From contig NZ_JARGNB010000002.1 in assembly GCF_030167915.1 (NCBI RefSeq), positions 558,001 to 622,000 of the forward strand: DNA of 64,000 nucleotides, written 5' to 3'. The position numbers were made by a program, and so were the translations under genes. Under the pieces are notes generated by a model. That model worked only from the letters and a program-made list of their open reading frames with translations. It searched no databases and had not been told where the DNA came from. Below are positions 7,733 to 18,789 of the stretch, one piece after another. This stretch comes from Aquabacterium humicola (GTDB lineage: Bacteria > Pseudomonadota > Gammaproteobacteria > Burkholderiales > Burkholderiaceae_C). How positions within the stretch are numbered: position 1 is the stretch's first letter; every line of letters starts with the position of its first letter.

Positions 7733-7743
7733 ATGAGGGCGGG

Positions 7744-8679
7744 ATGCCAAGCACCGTTGTGATCCTGGGTACCGGCGGCACGATCGCCGGCACCGCGAAG
7801 AACGCGGCCGACAACGTCGGCTACACCGCCGCGCAGCGCGGCATCGACGAGCTGGTGGCCGCGGTGCCGCAGCTGGGCGAGGCGCCGCTGGAGCTGGAGC
7901 AGGTGGCGCAGCTCGACAGCAAGGACATGGACTACGCCACCTGGCAGCGGCTGGCGCAGCGCATCGAGCTGCACCTGGCGCGGCCGGAGGTGGTGGGCAT
8001 CGTCGTCACCCACGGCACCGACACGATGGAGGAGACCGCCTGGTTCCTGCAGCGTGTGCTGGCGCCGGCCAAGCCGGTGGTGCTGACCGGCGCGATGCGG
8101 CCGTCGACCGCACTGCAGGCCGACGGGCCGCAGAACCTGCTGGATGCGGTGGCCGTCGCGCGCGAACCCGGCGCCTGCGGCGTCGTCGTCGCGTTCGGCG
8201 GCCTGGTGCACAGCGCGCACGACGTGCGCAAGGTGCACACCTATCGGCTCGATGCGTTCTCGTCCGGCGATGCCGGGCCGATCGCGCGCATCGAGGAAGG
8301 CCGGCTGCGGCGGCACCGGCTGTGGCCGGTCGGCAGCGCGCTGGGGCTGGCGCGCATCAATTTCGACCCCGGCTCGTGGCCGCGGGTGGAGGTGATCTCC
8401 GGCCATGCCGCCTCGGACGGCTTCATCGTCGATGCGCTGGTCGGCGCCGGCGTGCACGGCATCGTGGTGGCGGCGCCGGGCAACGGCAGCCTGCACCGGG
8501 CGCTGGAGCCGGCGCTGCGGCGCGCGGTCACCGCCGGCGTGCCGGTGTGGCGCTGCTCGCGCTGCGCCGGCGGTTCGCTGGTGGGCAGCTTCGACGACAA
8601 GCTGCCGGCAGCGCCGACGGCGTCGCCGTGGCAGGCGCGCATCGACCTGATGCTGAGCCTGCTGGCGACGCCGGGATGA
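7744..8679 (+). CDS. L-asparaginase family amidohydrolase
   Basis: A 311-residue asparaginase that would hydrolyse L-asparagine to aspartate and ammonia. The N-terminal nucleophile motif is GTGGTIAG (Thr13), the second catalytic motif is THGTDTMEET (Thr92, Asp93), and TGAMRPSTALQADGPQN completes the active site. No signal peptide is visible, so it is cytoplasmic, unlike the periplasmic type II enzyme. The ATG at 7744 begins directly at the first strand with GAGGGCGGG just upstream. It is divergent from lexA and the stronger LexA box lies immediately before its start, so LexA may repress it, which would be unusual for this enzyme. Confidence 0.9.
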   Translation: MPSTVVILGTGGTIAGTAKNAADNVGYTAAQRGIDELVAAVPQLGEAPLELEQVAQLDSKDMDYATWQRLAQRIELHLARPEVVGIVVTHGTDTMEETAWFLQRVLAPAKPVVLTGAMRPSTALQADGPQNLLDAVAVAREPGACGVVVAFGGLVHSAHDVRKVHTYRLDAFSSGDAGPIARIEEGRLRRHRLWPVGSALGLARINFDPGSWPRVEVISGHAASDGFIVDALVGAGVHGIVVAAPGNGSLHRALEPALRRAVTAGVPVWRCSRCAGGSLVGSFDDKLPAAPTASPWQARIDLMLSLLATPG

Positions 8680-8724
8680 TCTGGCGGGCCGCCGCGCCTT
8701 TCGGGCGTCAGCGGCCGGCGCCGG

Positions 8725-9150
8725 TCAGACGACGGTCAGCGTGACGTCGATGTTGCCGCGCGTCGCGTTCGAGTACGGGCAGACCTTGTGCGCGGCGGCG
8801 ACCAGCGCCTCGGCGGCCGAGCGCTCGAAGCCGGGCAGGCTGATCTTCATCGCGACCTGGATGCCGAAGCCGCCGGGGATCGGGCCGATGCCGACGTCCG
8901 AGGTGATCGACACGTCGTCCGGCACCTTGAGCTTCTGCGCCGCGCCGACGGCCTTCATCGCACCGATGAAGCAGGCCGAGTAGCCCGCCGCGAACAGCTG
9001 CTCCGGGTTCGTGCCGTCGCCGCCGGCGCCGCCGAGCTCGCGCGGCGTCGACAGGTTGACTTCGAGCTTGTTGTCCGAGGACTTCGCGGTGCCGGTGCGG
9101 CCCCCGGTGGCGGTGGCGGTGGCGGTGTAGAGGACCTTGTCGAGAGCCAT
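8725..9150 (-). CDS. ohr: Ohr, organic hydroperoxide resistance peroxidase
   Basis: A 141-residue member of the OsmC/Ohr family that reduces organic hydroperoxides using a Cys pair. The peroxidatic Cys60 is in [10 protein letters not shown] and the resolving Cys124 in [12 protein letters not shown]; both match the family positions. The conserved [13 protein letters not shown] segment separates Ohr from OsmC. It follows the MarR-family gene by 44 bases on the same strand, so it is likely transcribed together with its own peroxide-sensing repressor. The protein is cytoplasmic and works as a homodimer with lipoyl reductants in characterised relatives. Confidence 0.95.
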   Translation of the reverse strand: MALDKVLYTATATATGGRTGTAKSSDNKLEVNLSTPRELGGAGGDGTNPEQLFAAGYSACFIGAMKAVGAAQKLKVPDDVSITSDVGIGPIPGGFGIQVAMKISLPGFERSAAEALVAAAHKVCPYSNATRGNIDVTLTVV

Positions 9151-9194
9151 GGTGTGCCTTTCTGGGCTGGGGTGAACAGGTCGGACCGCGCGGA

Positions 9195-9686
9195 TCAGGC
9201 GGCCCGGGTGGAGGAAGCGGTGGCGGCGGCGAGCTGCTCGCGCAGCGCGCGCAGCCGTTGCGCGAGCTCGCCGATCTCGGTGAGGTCGCAGGCGGTGGCG
9301 CTGGCGATGCCTTGCGGCACCGCGACGGCGCGCGCCTTCAGCTTGCGGCCTGCGGCAGTGAGCTGCAGCAGCACGCGGCGTTCGTCGGCCGTGTCGCGCA
9401 GGCGCTGCACCAGGCCGAGCGCTTCGAGGCGCTTGAGCAGCGGCGTCAGCGTGCCGGAATCGAGCGTCAGGCGTTCGCCGAGCTGCGACACGGTGATGCC
9501 GTCACCTTCCCACAGCACCAGCATCACGAGGTACTGCGGATAAGTCAGGCCCAGCGGTTCGAGCAGCGGCTTGTAGGTCTTGGTCATCGCCAGCGAGGCC
9601 GAGTACAGCGCGAAGCACAGCTGGCGGTCGAGCGCCAGCCAGTCATCCGGACCGACGTGCTCTGAAGGGGTATGCCTGCGTGCCAT
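9195..9686 (-). CDS. ohrR: OhrR, MarR-family organic-peroxide-sensing repressor
   Basis: A 163-residue winged-helix repressor. The N-terminal block [13 protein letters not shown] with Cys24 is diagnostic of OhrR, whose reactive Cys is oxidised by organic peroxides. A second Cys at 133 (SATACDLTE) fits the two-Cys class known from Xanthomonas. The DNA-binding helices are in [21 protein letters not shown], and [13 protein letters not shown] forms the wing. The start MARRHTP at 9686 is preferred to a frame-extended start 36 bases upstream, because that extension runs into the palindromic operator. It precedes ohr and probably represses both. Confidence 0.93.
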   Translation of the reverse strand: MARRHTPSEHVGPDDWLALDRQLCFALYSASLAMTKTYKPLLEPLGLTYPQYLVMLVLWEGDGITVSQLGERLTLDSGTLTPLLKRLEALGLVQRLRDTADERRVLLQLTAAGRKLKARAVAVPQGIASATACDLTEIGELAQRLRALREQLAAATASSTRAA

Positions 9687-9704
9687 GGCCGTTAATGTAG
9701 CGAG

Positions 9705-9730
9705 CAATTCAATTGTGTGCAATTTAAATT
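9705..9730. promoter_or_regulatory. Candidate OhrR operator / ohrR promoter region
   Basis: An unusually AT-rich patch with overlapping palindromes: CAATTCAATTG (9705-9715, one-base centre), ATTGTGTGCAAT (9712-9723) and AATTTAAATT (9721-9730). Characterised OhrR sites in other bacteria contain AATT-rich inverted repeats, so this is the likely operator. It lies 19-44 bases upstream of ohrR and also 57-82 bases upstream of the divergent kinase. Confidence 0.7.
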
Positions 9731-9786
9731 CCGAGACCCTGCGGCGCGCAGGGTCGAAGCCGGACGGTCAGGCGCAGACTGTCGCC

Positions 9787-11936
<2,150 letters not shown>

Positions 11937-11949
<13 letters not shown>

Positions 11950-12935
11950 CGCAGCGCCAGCGTGCGGTAGGTCTGCGCCAGCGCCTCGCGCAACGCGGGC
12001 GGCGCGAGCACCTCGCCATCGTTGCCCAGGCGCAGCAGCTGGCGCGATGCGTGCGCGACCGACTCGATCGGCAGCGTGACCTCGATGCACCCTTCGTGGG
12101 TGGCGCTCGGCTCGGCGCTGTCCAGCGCCGCAGCGGCGATCACCGGGCTGAAGCCCTGCACGGTCTTGAAGCCGGCCTCGTTGATCCGCAGACGCGCGGT
12201 GCCGCTGTAGACGCCGGCTTCGAAGCGGGCAGTCTCGCGCGCCCACCACGCGGCGAGGTCGAAGCCGCGCGGGCGTTCGAACAATTGATCCAGCGCTTGC
12301 AGCGACAGGATCGCCGACAGGCGGTAGACGTGCGGCTCGCGGCCGCGCGTGGCGTCGCGGGCCGGATCGGGGGCGCTGCGCGCGGCCATGTACCAGGTGC
12401 CGGCCTTCAGCACCACGCCGAGCGGTTCGATCACGCGTTCGCTGACGCCGTTCCAGCTCTCGTAGCGCATCGCCAGCCGCTGCGCATGCCAGACGGCTTC
12501 GGCCACCGCCTGCAGGTGCAGCGGCGGCACGGCGCTGCGGAACCAGTCGATCGGGTCGAGGTGGAAGCGCGCGGCCACCTGCTGCGCATCGGCCTGCCAG
12601 TCCGACGGCAGCGCGGCCAGCAGCTTCAGCTGGGCGGTGGCCATCGCTTCGCCGAGGCCGAGCTCGGCTGCCGGCCCCGGCAGGCCGGCCATGAAGATCG
12701 CGCGGGCTTCGGGCACCGTCAGCCCGGTGAGCTGGGTGCGCCAGCCTTCGCGCAGCTGGAAGCCGCCCGAGCGGCCGGGCTCGCCCCACACCGGCACGCC
12801 GGCGGCACTGAGCTGGTCGATGTCGCGGTAGACGGTGCGCACCGACACCTCCATCTGCCGCGCCAGCGCGGGCGCGCTCTGCCGGCCGCGGGTCTGCAGC
12901 AGCATCAGGAGGGTCAGCAGGCGGCTGGCGCGCAT
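11937..12935 (-). CDS. WYL-domain transcriptional regulator (YafY/DeoR-type HTH)
   Basis: A 332-residue regulator. The N-terminus has a DeoR-like helix-turn-helix, [17 protein letters not shown] then [20 protein letters not shown], followed by the G-rich wing [16 protein letters not shown]. The middle contains the WYL module ([17 protein letters not shown]), which binds nucleic acid or small ligands, and a C-terminal WCX-like part. The family often represses a divergent neighbour; here the neighbour is the NIPSNAP gene 112 bases away, the probable target. The start at 12935 is where the HTH begins. The ligand is unknown. Confidence 0.9.
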
Positions 12936-13047
12936 TCGGGGTGCGGTATGGCGTGGAACGGGCGCCAGTGTCGCCGCAAATACTGACATGCGGTGGCAGG
13001 CTTGGCGGCGCAGCATCGCCGGCCATGAACCTGCACAGGAGAGTGAC

Positions 13048-13719
13048 ATGCTGACTTCCACGACCGTGCTGCCGCCGGTGATCGAGCTGCGCCAGTACAC
13101 GCTGCACCCGGGCCGGCGCGACGAACTGATCGAGCTCTTCGAGCGTGAACTGCTGATGCCGCAGCAGGACTGCGGCATGCGGCTGCTTGGCCAGTTCCAG
13201 GACCTCGGCGATCCGGACCGCTTCGTCTGGCTGCGCGGCTTCGCCGGCATGCCGCAGCGCGCGCAGGCACTCGCCGATTTCTACGGCGGCCCGGTGTGGC
13301 ACGCGCACCGCAGCGCGGCGAACGCGACGATGATCGATTCCGACAACGTGCTGCTGCTGAAGCCCGCGCTGCCGGTGCCGACGCCGGCGAAGCTCGGCAG
13401 CGGCCGCGTGGTCTGCACGATCTGTCCGCTGCGCGCGCCGCCCGACGAGGCGCTGCGGGCGCGCCTTCGCGACGGCGTGCTGCCGCAGGTGGCCGCGGCC
13501 GGCGCGACCCCGCTGGCGGTGCTGGAGACCGAGCCCGCGACCAACACCTTCCCGCGCCTGCCGGTGCGCGAAGGCGAGCAGGTGCTGGTTTGGCTGGCCT
13601 CGGTGCGCGACGACAAGCCGTGGCCGGTGCTCGACGTCGGCGGGCTGCTGGATCGCTGGCTGCGCGACCTGCCGATCACGCTGCACCTGCGCGCGACGCC
13701 GCGCTCGGCTTGGCGCTGA
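13048..13719 (+). CDS. NIPSNAP family protein
   Basis: A 223-residue soluble protein with two copies of a dimeric alpha/beta-barrel fold: the first begins VIELRQYTLHPGRRDELIEL and runs through FVWLRGFAGMPQRAQALADF, the second covers about residues 115-215 and is less conserved. NIPSNAP proteins resemble antibiotic-biosynthesis monooxygenase folds, but no catalytic role is established. GGAGA lies 8 bases upstream of the ATG at 13048. It is divergent from the WYL regulator, a common pairing, and is probably controlled by it. Its 3' end is where the candidate direct repeat flanking the STAND gene begins. Confidence 0.85.
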   Translation: MLTSTTVLPPVIELRQYTLHPGRRDELIELFERELLMPQQDCGMRLLGQFQDLGDPDRFVWLRGFAGMPQRAQALADFYGGPVWHAHRSAANATMIDSDNVLLLKPALPVPTPAKLGSGRVVCTICPLRAPPDEALRARLRDGVLPQVAAAGATPLAVLETEPATNTFPRLPVREGEQVLVWLASVRDDKPWPVLDVGGLLDRWLRDLPITLHLRATPRSAWR

Positions 13720-13725
13720 AGACGC
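13712..13725. repeat. Left copy of a 14-bp direct repeat flanking the STAND gene
   Basis: GGCGCTGAAGACGC here and GGCGCCGAAGACGC at 16751-16764 differ at one position and bracket the DUF4062-STAND gene. The left copy overlaps the NIPSNAP stop codon. It also pairs, in part, with AGCGTCTT at 13749-13756 (AAGACGCT at 13719-13726) to make a possible hairpin. The repeat could be an integration scar or chance in GC-rich DNA. Confidence 0.4.
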
Positions 13726-13799
13726 TCATTTAAAACGATAGGAATGGAAGCGTCTTACTGGCTTGGTTGTGGACTGCACGCGGCTGGACTGAAGGCGCT

Positions 13800-16682
13800 T
13801 CACTCGGCACCGGCCAGCCAGCGACGCGTGTCGTGGGCGTCAGGATGGCGGATGCGTTCGCGCACTGCCAGTGCTTGCTGGAACGCGCGCTGCGCGAGTT
13901 CAGGCTGACGCAGCGCGTGGAAGGCCTCGCCCCAGACCTGCGCGGCATCGGCTTCTCCCCAGGCGTATTGGCACTCCTTTGCCGTCGCAAGGTCGAGTGC
14001 TTCGCGGGCGGCGGAGACGGCGGCCGCCGCGTCGGGCCATGCGAGGCGGATGCGGGCTAGGAGCACCAGCAACTCAATCAGTAGCAGGCGGAAGCCGCAG
14101 GTGCGCGCTTGCAGGATGCCGGCCTCGACCTCGGCCAGCGCGCCGGTGAGGTCACCGCGGTTCAGTGCATCCTGCGCGGCGAGTTGGTGGGCAGTGATGA
14201 TCAATTCCATGTCACCAGTGCGTGCCGTCCATGCACGGACATCGGTCAGGTGGGCATGGGGGTCGGTGCGTTCTGCCAGCGCGAGTCTGGCCAGGAGGCT
14301 GTCCCACATGGGCAGCTCGATGTTCCAGCCGCCGCTTCTTGCACGCTGACGGCCTCTGTCGATCAACGCCCTTGCTTGTGGCAGGTCCCCAAGGTCGAGC
14401 CGATGCCGAGCTTGTTGGGCCCCGCGCAGCGAATACAGCATCAAACCGCCGTGTTGAAGCTCAGTGGCCGCTGCGAAACTGTTCTCTGCAGCGTCAATGT
14501 CGCCGAGTGCATGGAACGTTGTCGCGCGCGCAGACAGCGAATTCAATCGGAGTTCAACGTTCCCTGCAAGTTCGGCTCGATCAAGCGCTTCTGCGGCCAG
14601 CAGCGCAGCCTCCGGCAGCAGGCCGAGTGCGGTCGCCACTTCGTTGGAGTTGCGCAGTCCGATCGACGCTTCCTTTGCATCCCGTTGGCGTGCGCAGTAT
14701 TCATCGTCGGCTTGACGCAGAGTCCAAGACTCATTCAACCGTCCCAACCTTCTCGACCAGAGCGCCAGGTCGGCGACGCAAACGAACCGATCACGTTCGG
14801 TAAGGCGTTCGTCGCCGACACGCTGTGGATGGTTCGGGCTAGCAAACGCTGACACTATGCGGTAGCCGCGGGCGAACTCGCCGAGAACCTTGCCAAGATG
14901 GTCATAGCCCTCCAAACCAAACCAGTACAAATCGAACGCTTCTCTTACCCGACCGGATAGGCGGATGGCCTCGATCAATTGCTCGTAGCGATCGAGCATC
15001 GCGGTCTCCCGTGGCTTCACGTGAGGGCGCTTGTCGAGACCGCGGCCTAACGTGCTGGCGACGACTCCGAACACCTCCGCCGGCGAGCAGCCCAACAGCG
15101 TCGCGAAGCGCTCACGCAGGAACGGATGGGCGGTCCAGGTCAGCGTGTTGTCCGCACCGTCGTAGCTGAACACCAGCCCGCGCTGCTTCAGACGCTGCAG
15201 CAGCGCCAACAGGCGCGTCCGCGCGTTCACCAGGACGCCGGCCGCCGCACCGCCGGCATCGACCAGGGTACCCAGCAACTCCAGCGTGATGCCGCGCGGA
15301 AATACCGACAGGCGCACGAGCAGGTCCCGTTCTTCAGCTGGAAGGCGTTCGGCGTAGTAGGCGAGGACGCGGGCGAGCTTGCCGGCCCTCGGATCGTCGC
15401 CGGTGACCTCGTCGAGATTGAATTCGGTGACTGCTTCCACACGCCCGTCGGCGATGAAGGATTGCAGGTACGAGCCGATCACTGCCACCGACAGCGCATG
15501 GCCGCCGACCTGGCGTACCACCGCGTCGAGTTGTTCGTCCGTCCCGGTCGCGTTCCAACTCCGCAGTAGCGCGCGTCCGGCCGTGACATCGAGGTCGTCC
15601 AGCGCCGTGCTGGCAAATCCGTTGCGTTGCCAGTCCTGCAGGTCGACGAGCGGGAATCGCGAAGTCACCAACGCCCGCGCACGACCCAGCCCCGCAGCCA
15701 ACGATTGCAGCAGCAGCTTGACTTGATGGTCCTCCAGTTCGCCGCGCACGCGCCCGGCACCCGCCTCGGCCTGCACGCGCTCTAGCCCATCCAGCACGAT
15801 CAGGTGCGGGCGACCGTCACGTAGGCCGCGTTGCAGCCGTTCGAGGCGGCCGCCGACGGGCTGGCCGTCCTCTTCGCCGAGAAAGAGGTGCGCGCACTCG
15901 CGCAGGAAGGCGTCGCTGTCCGGCCGCTCGTAGAACGACCAGACCAGCACGCCAGCCAGCCCGGGCTGCAGGCGGCGCACCACCTGTTCGATGACCGCCG
16001 TTTTCCCGGTACCACCAGCGGCGACCAGCGCATGCACGCGGTCCGGCGAGGCCAGGTCCGCGGCCCACGCTGTCAGCCGCTCGACCAGCGCATCACGGCC
16101 GGTGAAGTGCGGCGCCGGCTGAAGCGCGTGCACGATGCGAATCTCCGCGACACGAGGCGCTGAAGCACTCGCACTGCTCGGGCCTGCCGTGCGCAACGCT
16201 GTCGCGATCTTGCGGCCCAGGTCGTCGGGCGTCGTGAAGGACTCGCACACGACGTGCTGCTGCAGCCACTCTTTAAACTCGCCGAGCGCCTTGACCGCCT
16301 TGACGACTTCCTGGATCTTGGCCGGGTCAGCCAGCGTCGCCGGATCGTTGAGGCGATCTGTTTCCTTCGCCGCGGTCCACGGATGCTTGTCGTCGACGAT
16401 CCAGGCCAGTACCGCCTTGCCGGCTGCATGCGCTGCTTCGACTTCCCGCCGCGTGATGCTGCCGCGGCCGGCCTCGGGCTCGAAACCGTTGCGATGCGCG
16501 ACGATGCACACCAGCACGTCGCACGCCGCCGCCAGCCGTTCGCACTCGTCGACCGGCCTACCCGGCTGCGGCCCGAAGCGCTCCATCACCACCGACTGTT
16601 GCTGTAGTCGCAGCATGGTGTCGTCCGCGACTCGCCGGTGTTCGGCAAGGTCCAGCGCCGTGGAAGACAAGAAGATCTTCAT
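13800..16682 (-). CDS. DUF4062-STAND NTPase-helical repeat protein (NLR-like)
   Basis: A 960-residue multidomain protein. Residues 1-95 match DUF4062, a TIR-like Rossmann module (MKIFLSSTALDLAEHRR, then MERF, SITRREVEAA). A linker leads to HFTGRDALVERL and an NB-ARC-type STAND ATPase: Walker A GGTGKT (223-228), Walker B LIVLDG (294-299), a TSR motif at 340-342 and GGHALSVAVIGSYL (393-406). A winged-helix part (about 440-520) precedes a long helical TPR-like C-terminus (about 540-960). The architecture is that of nephrocystin-3/NWD1-like and bacterial NLR-like sensors: ligand sensing by the repeats, ATP-driven oligomerisation, activation of the N-terminal domain. G+C in sampled C-terminal lines is 50-58 %, well below neighbours. 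No partner gene. A defence role is inference. Confidence 0.88.
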   Translation of the reverse strand: MKIFLSSTALDLAEHRRVADDTMLRLQQQSVVMERFGPQPGRPVDECERLAAACDVLVCIVAHRNGFEPEAGRGSITRREVEAAHAAGKAVLAWIVDDKHPWTAAKETDRLNDPATLADPAKIQEVVKAVKALGEFKEWLQQHVVCESFTTPDDLGRKIATALRTAGPSSASASAPRVAEIRIVHALQPAPHFTGRDALVERLTAWAADLASPDRVHALVAAGGTGKTAVIEQVVRRLQPGLAGVLVWSFYERPDSDAFLRECAHLFLGEEDGQPVGGRLERLQRGLRDGRPHLIVLDGLERVQAEAGAGRVRGELEDHQVKLLLQSLAAGLGRARALVTSRFPLVDLQDWQRNGFASTALDDLDVTAGRALLRSWNATGTDEQLDAVVRQVGGHALSVAVIGSYLQSFIADGRVEAVTEFNLDEVTGDDPRAGKLARVLAYYAERLPAEERDLLVRLSVFPRGITLELLGTLVDAGGAAAGVLVNARTRLLALLQRLKQRGLVFSYDGADNTLTWTAHPFLRERFATLLGCSPAEVFGVVASTLGRGLDKRPHVKPRETAMLDRYEQLIEAIRLSGRVREAFDLYWFGLEGYDHLGKVLGEFARGYRIVSAFASPNHPQRVGDERLTERDRFVCVADLALWSRRLGRLNESWTLRQADDEYCARQRDAKEASIGLRNSNEVATALGLLPEAALLAAEALDRAELAGNVELRLNSLSARATTFHALGDIDAAENSFAAATELQHGGLMLYSLRGAQQARHRLDLGDLPQARALIDRGRQRARSGGWNIELPMWDSLLARLALAERTDPHAHLTDVRAWTARTGDMELIITAHQLAAQDALNRGDLTGALAEVEAGILQARTCGFRLLLIELLVLLARIRLAWPDAAAAVSAAREALDLATAKECQYAWGEADAAQVWGEAFHALRQPELAQRAFQQALAVRERIRHPDAHDTRRWLAGAE

Positions 16683-16776
16683 CGCCGCGATCGTAGCGAC
16701 ACGACTGTCGCAAGGCATCAGCCGTTCAGTCGAAGGTGTCGCTCAGCCAGGGCGCCGAAGACGCGTCGCGGCAGAT

Positions 16777-18789
16777 TCAGCCGGCCGCGTTGATCGCCTC
16801 GATCTCGCTCTGCAGCTCGAGCCAGCGCTCTTCGAGCATCGCGGTCTCGGCGGCGATGTGGTTCAGGCGCCGGCCGTGCTCGGCGATCTCGGCGCCCGCC
16901 AGCGAGCCGGTGGCCAGCGCCGCCTCGAGCTCGGCGCGCTCGGCGCCGAGCTTCTCGAGCCGCTCGTCGATCTGCTGCACTTCCAGCCGCAGCGGCCGCG
17001 TGCGGTTGGCGATCGCGGCGCGGTTCTGCGCGGCCTGCTTGCGGTCGTCGCGGCGGTTGCTGTCGGCGGCGGGCGCGGCTTTCGGCGCAGCGGTGGCGGA
17101 CGTGGCCTTGGGTGCAGCGCCGGCCGGCGCTGGCGCCGGCGCGGCGCTCGGTGTGCCCGGCAGCGGCGGCGCCGGCTGGCCCTTGGCCGCGGCGCGTGAA
17201 ACGTCCAGCAGCCAGCGCTGGTAGTCGTCGAGGTCACCGTCGAAGGGCTTGACGCCGCCGGCGGTGACCAGCCAGAACTCGTCGCACACTTCGCGCAGCA
17301 GCGCGCGGTCGTGGCTCACCAGCATCACCGTGCCCTCGAACTCGTTCAGCGCGATCGACAGCGCCTCGCGCGTCGTCAGGTCGAGGTGGTTGGTCGGCTC
17401 GTCCAGCAGCAAGAGGTTCGGCCGCTGCCAGACGATGGTCGCCATCACCAGCCGCGCGCGTTCGCCGCCCGAGAGCGTGCCGACCTTCTGGTGCACCATG
17501 TCGCCGGTGAAGCGGAACTGGCCGAGGAAGTCGCGCAGCGCCTGTTCTCGCGCTTCCTGGGCATTGGGGGGCGACACATCGCGCGCCAGCCGCACCATGC
17601 GCTGCAGCGGCGTGTCGTCTTCGCTCAGCAGGTCGAGTTCCTGCTGCGCGAAGTAGCCGATCGCCAGGCCCTTTCCCTCGGTCAGCGTGCCGCCCAGCGG
17701 GGGCAGCGCGTGGGCGATGGTCTTCACCAGTGTCGACTTGCCCTGGCCGTTGGCGCCGAGGATGCCGATGCGCTGGCCGGCGAGCACGGTGCGCTCGACG
17801 TTGCGCACGATCGCGGTACTGCCGTAGCCGCAGACGAGGTCGCGCATCGACAGCATCGGGTTCGGCAGGTTGCCGGGCTCGCGGAACTCGAAATCGAAGT
17901 CGCTCGCGGTGAGCACCGGCGCCAGCTTCTCCATGCGGGCCAGCGCCTTGACCCGGCTTTGCGCCTGCTTGGCCTTGGTGGCCTTGGCCTTGAAGCGGTC
18001 GATGAAGTGCTGCAGGTGGGCGATCTTCTCCTGCTGCTTCGCGTAGGCGGCCTGCTGCTGCGTGAGGCGCTCGGCGCGCATCTCCTCGAAGGTGGTGTAG
18101 TTGCCGCCGTACCGCGTCAACGACGCGTTATCGAGGTGCACCGTGACGCCGGTCACCGCGTCGAGGAACTCGCGGTCGTGGCTGATGATCACCAGCAGCC
18201 CGGCGTAGCGCTTGAGCCAGCCTTCCAGCCAGACCAGCGCGTCGAGGTCCAGGTGGTTGGTCGGCTCGTCCAGCAGCAGCAGGTCGGCCGGGCACATCAG
18301 CGCGCGCGCCAGCTGCAGGCGCATGCGCCAGCCGCCGGAGAAGCTGTCGACCGGCGCGTCGAGCTGGTCGACGCGGAAGCCCAGGCCCAGCAGCAGCGAC
18401 TGCGCGCGTGAGCGGGCATCGAAGGCGCCGGCGTGCTCGAGGTGCATGTGCGCGTCGGCGATCGCATGGCCGTCGCCCGAGGCTTCGGCCTCGGCGAGCA
18501 CCGCGCGCGCCTCGACCAGCGGCAGGTCGCCGTCGAGCACGAAGTCGGTCGCCGCCTGGTCGGTCTCCGGCATCGACTGCGCGACCTCGCCGATGCGCCA
18601 GCGCGGCGGCATCTCGACGTCGCCGAGGTCGGCATGCAGGCGGTTCGCGAGCAGCGAGAAGAGGGAGGACTTGCCGGCGCCGTTGCGGCCGATCAGGCCG
18701 ACCTTCTCGCCGGGATTCAGCGTGACGCTGGCGTCCTGCAGCACGACCTTGGCGCCACGGCGCAGGGTCACGTTCCGGATCGAAATCAT
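16777..18789 (-). CDS. yheS: ABC-F family ATPase (YheS-like translation factor)
   Basis: A 670-residue soluble protein with two ABC ATPase domains and no membrane segment. Domain 1: Walker A GLIGRNGAGKSS, signature FSGGWRMRLQLA, Walker B LLLLDEPTNHLD. The inter-domain linker (KAKATKAKQAQSRVKALARM) is the ABC-F hallmark that reaches the ribosomal peptidyl-transferase centre. Domain 2: ILGANGQGKST, LSGGERARLVMA, LLLLDEPTNHLD. An Ala/Pro-rich spacer leads to a C-terminal coiled coil (LEVQQIDERLEKLGAERAEL). YheS-type proteins relieve stalled translation. The start overlaps the prmB stop (ATGA), so it is the last gene of the dap cluster. Confidence 0.9.
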   Translation of the reverse strand: MISIRNVTLRRGAKVVLQDASVTLNPGEKVGLIGRNGAGKSSLFSLLANRLHADLGDVEMPPRWRIGEVAQSMPETDQAATDFVLDGDLPLVEARAVLAEAEASGDGHAIADAHMHLEHAGAFDARSRAQSLLLGLGFRVDQLDAPVDSFSGGWRMRLQLARALMCPADLLLLDEPTNHLDLDALVWLEGWLKRYAGLLVIISHDREFLDAVTGVTVHLDNASLTRYGGNYTTFEEMRAERLTQQQAAYAKQQEKIAHLQHFIDRFKAKATKAKQAQSRVKALARMEKLAPVLTASDFDFEFREPGNLPNPMLSMRDLVCGYGSTAIVRNVERTVLAGQRIGILGANGQGKSTLVKTIAHALPPLGGTLTEGKGLAIGYFAQQELDLLSEDDTPLQRMVRLARDVSPPNAQEAREQALRDFLGQFRFTGDMVHQKVGTLSGGERARLVMATIVWQRPNLLLLDEPTNHLDLTTREALSIALNEFEGTVMLVSHDRALLREVCDEFWLVTAGGVKPFDGDLDDYQRWLLDVSRAAAKGQPAPPLPGTPSAAPAPAPAGAAPKATSATAAPKAAPAADSNRRDDRKQAAQNRAAIANRTRPLRLEVQQIDERLEKLGAERAELEAALATGSLAGAEIAEHGRRLNHIAAETAMLEERWLELQSEIEAINAAG

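Noticed and set aside
13719-13756. Rho-independent terminator after the NIPSNAP gene
   Set aside because: AAGACGCT and AGCGTCTT can pair, but the loop is 22 bases and no T tract follows, so it is weak.
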